This document shows, piece by piece, positions 58,217-64,000 of a DNA stretch of 64,000 bases. Made by a program: the position numbers and the translations under genes. Source of the stretch: Euborellia annulipes (Eukaryota > Arthropoda > Insecta > Dermaptera > Anisolabididae); contig JAKCPI010008019.1 in NCBI GenBank assembly GCA_023213315.1, forward strand, positions 1 to 64,000. The letters run 5' to 3'. The notes beneath the pieces were generated by a model, which worked only from the letters and a program-made list of their open reading frames with translations, was not told the origin of the DNA and ran no database searches. Position 1 is the first letter of the stretch, and every line of letters begins with the position of its first letter.

Positions 58217-58269
58217 CACTTCAAGCCGACGTTTCGGTCAGATTGGCGACCATCCTCAGGGCTGAAGTG
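58217..58269 (-). ncRNA. Hammerhead-like ribozyme motif, mirror arm
   Basis: Minus-strand counterpart of the motif at 58453-58503. Stem I is even better paired, about ten pairs with one bulge, because the two arms differ by a compensating or independent change beside the core. CTGAGGA, the extra T, GGTC/GACC, GAAA and GTC are all present. Confidence 0.62.
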
Positions 58270-58452
58270 TGTCAATAAAACTCCTCAATACTTGAATGGC
58301 GTAATTGTGTAAAATATTTATTGCCATTTGATAAGGACCATAGTCTATGCGAATCAGGGCTAGATTAGACGCATAGACTTCGGTCCTTATCAAATGGCAA
58401 TAAATATTTTACACAATTACGCTATTCAAGTATTGAGGAGTTTTATTGACAC

Positions 58453-58503
58453 ACTTCAGTCCTGAGGATGGTCGCCAATCTGACCGAAACGTCGGCTTGA
58501 AGT
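58453..58503 (+). ncRNA. Hammerhead-like ribozyme motif with long stem I
   Basis: Stem I pairs ACTTCAGTC (58453-58461) with GGCTTGAAGT (58494-58503): nine pairs with one bulged T. The core is CTGAGGA (58462-58468) plus an extra T, stem II GGTC/GACC (58470-58473, 58482-58485), GAAA (58486-58489), a C-G stem III pair and GTC (58491-58493) as the potential cleavage site. It lies in the right arm of the palindrome 58185-58545. Apart from the inserted T, the conserved core is complete. Confidence 0.65.
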
Positions 58504-58557
58504 TTCTATTAAACGAAATAAAAATAGCTGCATTCGCTCTTTCTTTATTCCTTACTA

Positions 58558-58810
58558 CAGGGGTTTCCAAACTTTATGTTACCACGCCTCCCTTAAAAAT
58601 ATTTAATCTTATGACGCCTCCCCCCCCCTCCGATTTTATAAAATAATACAAAAACAAAAATTTTTAATGCTAAAAAATATGAATTTATATAAAAATATTT
58701 TTTTAATTTATTTTTATTAAAACTACCAATAATTTGGAAAATTGGTCCTGGTGGCCAATATTCGCGCCTCCTCTTAGACTAGTCTGTGCCTCACAGTTTG
58801 GAAAACGCTG
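58558..58810. mobile_element. Non-autonomous hAT-like element
   Basis: Ends CAGGGGTTTCCAAACTTTATG and the inverse side AGTTTGGAAAACGCTG are typical hAT termini. C runs lie inside the left end. The expected 8-bp duplication is not apparent, so flanks may have changed. Confidence 0.6.
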
Positions 58811-58852
58811 GTATAAGGGTATTTTATGGCTGGTGGAATTTGTATCAGGAAT

Positions 58853-59058
58853 GAAAGTTAGAAGAAAACGCAACCAGAATGTTTTCTTTAAAAATATATT
58901 TTAACAGCTTACTTTTCGGCCTTGGTCAAAGTCATCTTTGGATGACCACTAACAGCTCCGAGGAAGGCTTTGACCAAAGCCGAAACGTCAGCTGTTAAAA
59001 TATATTTTTAAAGCAAACATTCTGGCTTCGTTTTATCTAACTTTCATTCATGAAGGAA
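58853..59058. repeat. Palindromic hammerhead-family repeat
   Basis: Same family as 20393-21130: arms aaatatattttaacagctta with inverse, and the end gaaaacgcaaccagaatgtt with inverse. The right-arm motif is 58950-58997; the left-arm motif is decayed. Confidence 0.65.
58950..58997 (+). ncRNA. Hammerhead-like ribozyme motif with one core change
   Basis: A perfect eight-pair stem I (TAACAGCT at 58950-58957, AGCTGTTA at 58990-58997) encloses CCGAGGA (58958-58964), an extra A, a perfect stem II GGCTTT/AAAGCC (58966-58971, 58976-58981), GAAA and GTC. The second core base is C instead of the invariant U, which is expected to abolish or sharply reduce cleavage. The structure is kept but the copy is probably inactive. 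Confidence 0.55.
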
Positions 59059-60330
59059 AATATTTTTTTCAAATCTTATTTTCACGCTCTAGGGGGGGGG
59101 GAAGGGGGTGAAACCACTGCTCTAATGATTTACAAAAGTAAATCATTAACATTTTTCGTGAAAATTGTTTGAAGTAGGCCTACACTTTACTGATGTAGTA
59201 TTTCAGATTTTTCAAATTCATTTTCCGCCTCTTTCTTCCATAGAGCCAATGTTAAATCCCTATGAGGATTTGCATGTAAATTGCGATACAATCCAATTCT
59301 TAAGAAATTTTATATTTATTTAGGATTCCCTTTTATGTATAAAATATCCAAATATGAGATTAAAATTTTTAAAAATAACTACCGATCAGCTACCTTGATT
59401 CTCGTGATGAAGAGATCAATCTGCCCTCGAAACGTTAACAGTAGAAATAAAAAACTTTTTTATTTGTTATTTAATTCTTTGACTGACTCATCGTCTTCAT
59501 GATTTCAAAATTGACACCCACGCAACAAATTTTTCATCATAATTAGAGGGAATTATAATTTGCCTCTCACTTGTATTAGACTTATATATAAAAACAAAAA
59601 AAAAAAATTTATTTTTCTTGATATTGATGATTAATTCACTTGGGATCCTTCCAGTCGAAATTCGTCTTAGTCATTAACTGAATTTGAAAGGTAGAGAGAA
59701 ACATTATTACAAGTACTTTCCTCGAAGTCAAGTGGGAATTTACTTACGGTATCTCTCTGAATCATTTTTTTCTGATGAAGTAATGATTAGGTTTATGCAA
59801 ATCTAATTTTTTTTTTTTACAATAAATTCAAAACTTGTTAACAACCTTCAGGGAAACAAATTTGTCATATTCATTTATAAAAAAATACAATTTCTCAAGC
59901 AGGATAAATTTTACCAATAAATAATAAATTATATGAATTTTTTTTTTTCATAAACCGACATTTTGATTAAATGTCCTAATTTTTTTTTATTGATTTTCTT
60001 TTTTTTTTAATGATGGATTCACATTTTCTTCGTGATTTAACTTAGCAATAAATTTGATTTATTCATATCTTATATTTAAAGATTAAGAACATTTACATTT
60101 TTAATTAAATAATTTTAAACAGTATAAAAATTAACATAAACATTAGAATGGATTATAACAAAATTTATATGAATCCCGGGATTGTAAAAGGATTTGATCA
60201 AAATGCCAAGTAAAATTAATATGCCAGAAGTAGCGACAGAATTGGAAATTCTTGAGACCATATGGTCACTTGATCCACCAGTGAAAATATAGTTTGACAT
60301 GTCAAGTTCGATTCAAGATGCCGCAAACGA

Positions 60331-60819
60331 CAGGGTCGTATATAGAAATTTTTTCGGGGGGGGGGGGCAAACTAATTTTTAAATACCCCCTCCCAAAAAA
60401 AAAAATATTTTTAAAATTAAAATATCGGATATACCTCCATCTTCCTCTCAAAGACAAATTTTCATTAAAATTTCTTTTTAATCCAGATTTTTCCTTTTTT
60501 ACCTCATCTCCAAGAGGCCCGGCCCTCTCAGAGACAAATTTTAATAGTTAATTTTTTTTTTATTCCAAATTTTTCCGTTTTTTCCTGAGTCCTGAGGGGT
60601 CAAATTTTTTCTGATTTACCTGAGCCCAAAGGGATCCGGTCCTCTCAAAACAAAAGTTTTATTAAAAATTTGCTCATATATTATTAATATATATCATTCT
60701 TTTATTTATGCGACGCACTTTTACAAAAAAAAAAAAAAATATAGATATTGGCTATATCCCAATAAATTTGAAAAATTTCGGAGAGCACCCCCCCCCCCAC
60801 CCCCTTATATACGCCCCTG
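60331..60819. mobile_element. Non-autonomous hAT-like element
   Basis: Ends CAGGGTCGTATATAG and TTATATACGCCCCTG are flanked by gcaaacga (60323-60330) and acaaacga (60820-60827), 7 of 8 identical. G runs are inside the left end and C runs inside the right. Internal repeats of gagacaaatttt-type sequence. Noncoding. Confidence 0.75.
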
Positions 60820-61754
60820 ACAAACGACATGGCGAAGACAAAAAAATTTCTAAAACTTAGGAAATATACCGTACTTTTTATAATATTAATATAAAAATGA
60901 GTATGCGTCTGTTTGTCATCTTCACAAGTCGAGGAATAATAATTTAAACAGAACCATTGAAGTGGTGCACGTCTCAAAAGCTGGCAAATTTTAATAATTC
61001 ATTTCATAATATGTAAATTAGAGAGGCTTCGTATGGGGCTGTTTCCCAAGCACAAGCCTATGACCACCTCACTAAGAATTACATGTAATATAGGCTTATA
61101 GTGGGAAAGTATTGTGATCATGTCAAAAATTCGATGTTTTGAGGTCCCCTGAGTCCAAAAAGTGTATCTCTCAAATTGGCTGTCTGTGTGTGTGTATGTC
61201 TGAACAATATATCTAAAGAACAAAAAGAGCTAGGAAGTTGAAATTTTATATTGAAGTTAGGTACCTCCCTGGGACATTGGCGTGGGGGGAATTTTTGAAT
61301 GTTTTAAAAAATTTTATAATTTTTTTATGGTTTTTTTTATTTTTTTTTTTTTTTTTTTTTTTTTGGTTTTTTTTTTTTTTTACTTTTTCTTTTTTTTTTT
61401 TTTATTTTATTTTAAATAAATAATAATTATAACATCTATTTGGGTTGGGGTGGGGGGGTGCGGGCTTTTTCCCCCCCCCCTGGGACATGACTAAAATATC
61501 CCAAAAAGTAGTAGCCTAGTACTTTACTGGTATACTTTTTCAGTTTTTTTCGATTTTCTCAAAATTGGCTCAAACGATTTTGATTAAAATTCATAGATCA
61601 ACTATTTTTTAGATGCTCTTTAAAAAGTATATCAGTAAAATTTATCGTTAAAATAGAAAGGTGAAAGTATTCGAAACTCAGCGCTATTTATAAAACCCAA
61701 CTGGTCAAGTTTGGAACTAAGGTGCTATGGGTAACTAAATATATCTCGGCATAA

Positions 61755-61845
61755 AAAAATTTGGTGTGTCAGCACAGTACACAACTTTCGTTTATCAAAA
61801 GTAAGTGAAAGTTTTGTGCTGTGCTTTAATCACACCAGATTTTTT
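61755..61845. repeat. R1-associated hairpin copy
   Basis: tttggtgtgtcagcacagta pairs with the inverse side ending aatcacaccagattt. It follows an R1 copy (about 61080-61650, minus orientation) interrupted by T-rich and G-rich low-complexity sequence at about 61310-61480. Confidence 0.65.
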
Positions 61846-62443
61846 AATTCCAGGAGAAATAATATTTACCATCAAAAAAACGAAAATAAATTATTATTTA
61901 TCATTATTACCCTCCACTCACTGAATCTGCCACTGTCTCTCCACCTTACACAAAAAATTTCGCCTCCATCCCTCCCTTAAAAAAATTCTGGGACCGCCAT
62001 TGTTATTTATATTATATCAAATACAATGAAAATTGTATTACGTGAAATTTGACCTTAAACTTACGAGTCAATATCTCTGTTCATGAATTGATCTCCATCT
62101 GTTCCAGTCTTCTCCATGACTTTCGCCTTTTTTTTTTTCTTCTCTTTTGCGCCAGATCAAAAGTTGGATGGCTAAAAAAAAAAACGAAAGAACATAAAAA
62201 AAATTCTCTCATGATAATATGGCTGTTCGCGAAACGCATGTTCTCTGAACATATGTCCCTCATAATAATAATAATAATTAGGAATTGAAGTGTGCGCGGC
62301 GAATGGCTTCTCAAATTCTCTAAGGCCACGCTTAGAAAAACAAATTATTTTTTTTTTATTTTCATTTCTAATACATTTATTTTTGTAAAATTTTATTTAT
62401 CTCCATGCACTATTATTAGTGAAAAGATATTAAATATTTAACC

Positions 62444-62689
62444 TCGCTCAGGGGCCCACATTTTGTGGGTACGTGGATGGCGACCACGAGCTGCCCGAGC
62501 TGGGACAGACTGTCCTTCAGTTATTTGTATGTCTGTCTCTTCCTCTTTTCAACAGGCGTCAGACCGTATCACGGGCCGGCCTGTCCTATCTCTTCCGGTC
62601 GCAAAAACGCTTGATAGGGTTGGAGGGAAATAGTGAGGTCCGCCGACCCCGCATCGCGGGAAAAAGGCGAGGAGAGAAGAAGAAGAAGA
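62444..62689 (+). mobile_element. Full-length AAG-tailed SINE-like element, 19-bp duplication
   Basis: It starts tcgctcaggggcccacattt and ends in gaagaagaagaagaa. The direct repeat agatattaaatatttaacc flanks it (62425-62443, 62690-62708). Length about 246 bp. The frame inside (MDGDHELPELG...) recurs in other copies only because the family is repeated; no coding function is implied. Confidence 0.85.
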
Positions 62690-62754
62690 AGATATTAAAT
62701 ATTTAACCCCTCTATTTTTTTAAATAATTGTTTTTTTTTTATGCTAAAAATTAG

Positions 62755-62840
62755 TTTGGTATATACATATGTTTTAAATTGTTGTCAACAATATACAAGT
62801 CCAATTGTCAACAATTTAAAACATATGTATATACCAAACA
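62755..62840. repeat. Near-perfect 86-bp palindrome
   Basis: gtttggtatatacatatgtt and ttaaattgttg at the left match their inverses at the right with a loop of about 18 bp. It lies just upstream of the hammerhead-like motif 62871-62929 and may be part of the same element. Confidence 0.7.
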
Positions 62841-62870
62841 TTTATAGACTAATCTGAGCATACAACAAAA

Positions 62871-62929
62871 CAATTAAAGGACTGATGATGGAGCACTAAT
62901 AAATGCACCGAAACGTCTCCGGAAAATTG
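62871..62929 (+). ncRNA. Hammerhead-like ribozyme motif, complete core
   Basis: Stem I has two helices, GGA/TCC next to the core and CAATT/AATTG beyond an internal loop (62871-62881 with 62918-62929). The core is CTGATGA (62882-62888) plus an extra T, stem II GGAGC/GCACC with one A-A mismatch (62890-62894, 62905-62909), GAAA (62910-62913), C-G and GTC (62915-62917). A related copy at about 41078-41120 has TTC instead of GTC. Confidence 0.6.
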
Positions 62930-63089
62930 TTGTAGCATTCAGAATTATTTCTTTTTGGCTGCCTCTGCCCTTCCTCTCAACGTTAAATATAAAATTTCAA
63001 CTTCCTAGATTTTTTCGTTCTTGAGATATTTTGTTCACATACACCCACACACAGATAGACCATGTTGCGATCTGTAAGTGAAACCTCAA

Positions 63090-63790
63090 AATTTTCTATC
63101 ATTAGCTTTATATCCTTGCTCTAGCAACGATTAGTAATATTCTTCTTTGAATATTTTTTTTTCTTCTTTTTCTTCCTTTAAAAAAGATTGCCCACCCCTG
63201 AATGTTTAACAAAGACAGGAATGTGTTATAGCCTTGTTGCCCTTTTTTTTTTTAATTTTATTAAAAATACTTTCTTAAAATTCAATTTATGATTTGAATT
63301 AAATTCAATATCCTAATATAATAATTTATTTTGCCAAAGATAAAATTGAATTTTTTTTTCGATTCGTTTCACCCACTCTCCCTCTTTCTCTTTCTTTTTT
63401 GAATCTTCTTCCCAGGCGAACGAGTGATTTTTTAGGTTTTAACCTCCCTTAAGATTTGCTCTTCATTTTCAACTCAGGTTTTTTTTTCTGTCATCCTCCC
63501 ACAAAAATTTCCCACAAAGTTCACTTGGACCCTTGACCGACCCTCGTCATCTCTCAGGTTTTATTTCCAAAGAAAAATTTAAGTAACAGTAAAATATATA
63601 ATTTATGATCAGTCTTAAATCAATTTCAATTTTTTTTTTAATAGATTTTTATTTTTTATAGTGAACTCACGAATAAATTTTTAATATTAAATATTTTAAA
63701 TTTTACAAAAAAAAAAAAGGAAATTTTTATTATAAATAACAATAATATTTTTGGGATAATTTATTTTTGTTAATATTAATAGTTTTGGTG
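63090..63790. other. AT-rich intronic or intergenic stretch
   Basis: Poly-T and poly-A rich, with a short R1 fragment just upstream (62980-63070). No gene or further repeat recognised. Confidence 0.4.
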
Positions 63791-63796
63791 TCATTG

Positions 63797-63991
63797 CTCA
63801 GGGGCCCACGTTTTGTGGGTACGTGGATGGCGACCACGAGCTGCCCGAGCTGGGACAGGCAGTCCTTCAGTTCTTTGTATGTCTGTCTCTTCCTTCCTCA
63901 TTTCAACAGGCGTCAGACCGTGCGTCGAGCCGGCCTGTTCTATTTCTTCCGGTCGCAAAAACGCATGATAGGGTTGGAGGGAGAAAATTAG
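63797..63991 (+). repeat. AAG-tailed SINE-like repeat, 3'-truncated
   Basis: It begins gctcaggggcccacgttttg and matches the copy at 62444 through gatagggttggaggga, then leaves the family. The small ORF across it is a repeat frame. Confidence 0.75.
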
Positions 63992-64000
63992 GTTTTTAAT

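Larger units (their letters stand above)
58185..58545. repeat. Palindromic repeat with two intact hammerhead-like motifs
   Basis: Near-perfect arms run from gcagctatttttatttcgtt to its inverse. The inner part (ctcctcaatacttgaatggc with inverse; atttgataaggacc with inverse) forms a palindrome of about 170 bp. The motifs lie at 58217-58269 (minus) and 58453-58503 (plus). Arm identity is high, suggesting recent origin. Confidence 0.75.

Noticed and set aside
59398..59440. Further hammerhead candidate (GTGATGA...CTC-GAAAC-GTT)
   Set aside because: The first core base is G, stem II is only three pairs and stem I does not form; counted only as a possible decayed relative.

Overview
The window looks like a stretch of AT-rich, intron-dominated, transposon-saturated nuclear DNA from an animal, most likely an invertebrate. 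An arthropod is a guess from base composition, repeat style and long introns; nothing here fixes the taxon. No bacterial-style operons, rRNA genes or CRISPR arrays are visible. Nearly all open reading frames are chance frames in repeats.

Genes. One host gene can be supported, on the minus strand. Four exons with consensus splice sites lie at 55035-54899, 11530-11213, 6772-6482 and 4928-4448. Their phases are compatible (0, 0, 0, then 1), giving about 408 codons of an acidic, Ser/Pro-rich, mostly disordered-looking protein that I could not identify. The intron between the first two exons is about 43 kb and holds most of the window. A further possible 3' exon lies at 985-797. The 5' end of the gene is not visible and may be beyond the window.

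Mobile DNA. Several groups can be delimited. (1) hAT-type non-autonomous elements with 8-bp target duplications: 1717-1909, 2814-3244, 7089-8144, 8556-10477, 19225-20112, 21467-22274, 37510-37880, 38641-38829 and 60331-60819. (2) A 1.77-kb foldback with a 9-bp duplication at 48646-50411. (3) Elements flanked by TA at 5228-5562 and 41443-41853. (4) A Helitron-like element at 26429-26786. (5) Related tRNA-derived SINEs and a separate AAG-tailed SINE-like family with 15-19-bp duplications. (6) A 0.5-0.6 kb dispersed repeat, here called R1, with about twelve copies and an associated hairpin. (7) A series of palindromic repeats whose arms carry what looks like a type I hammerhead ribozyme core.

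Most notable points. Hammerhead-like motifs occur at more than a dozen loci. Several sequence-divergent families keep the core CTGANGA-N-stem-GAAA while stems I, II and III change in a compensated way. Separately, the small TA-flanked element at 5228-5562 carries a roughly 98-bp copy of part of the neighbouring host exon (4624-4721), which looks like capture of a host exon fragment. Repeats are heavily nested, for example a hAT element inside a hammerhead palindrome and a foldback inside a SINE tail. A few apparently unique stretches hold possible regulatory sites: paired inverted octamers near 24.2-24.5 kb, a CRE plus E-box near 40.3 kb, and a CpG-richer patch near 16.4-16.7 kb.

Limits: everything was read by eye. 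Repeat boundaries without a stated target duplication are approximate to tens of bases.
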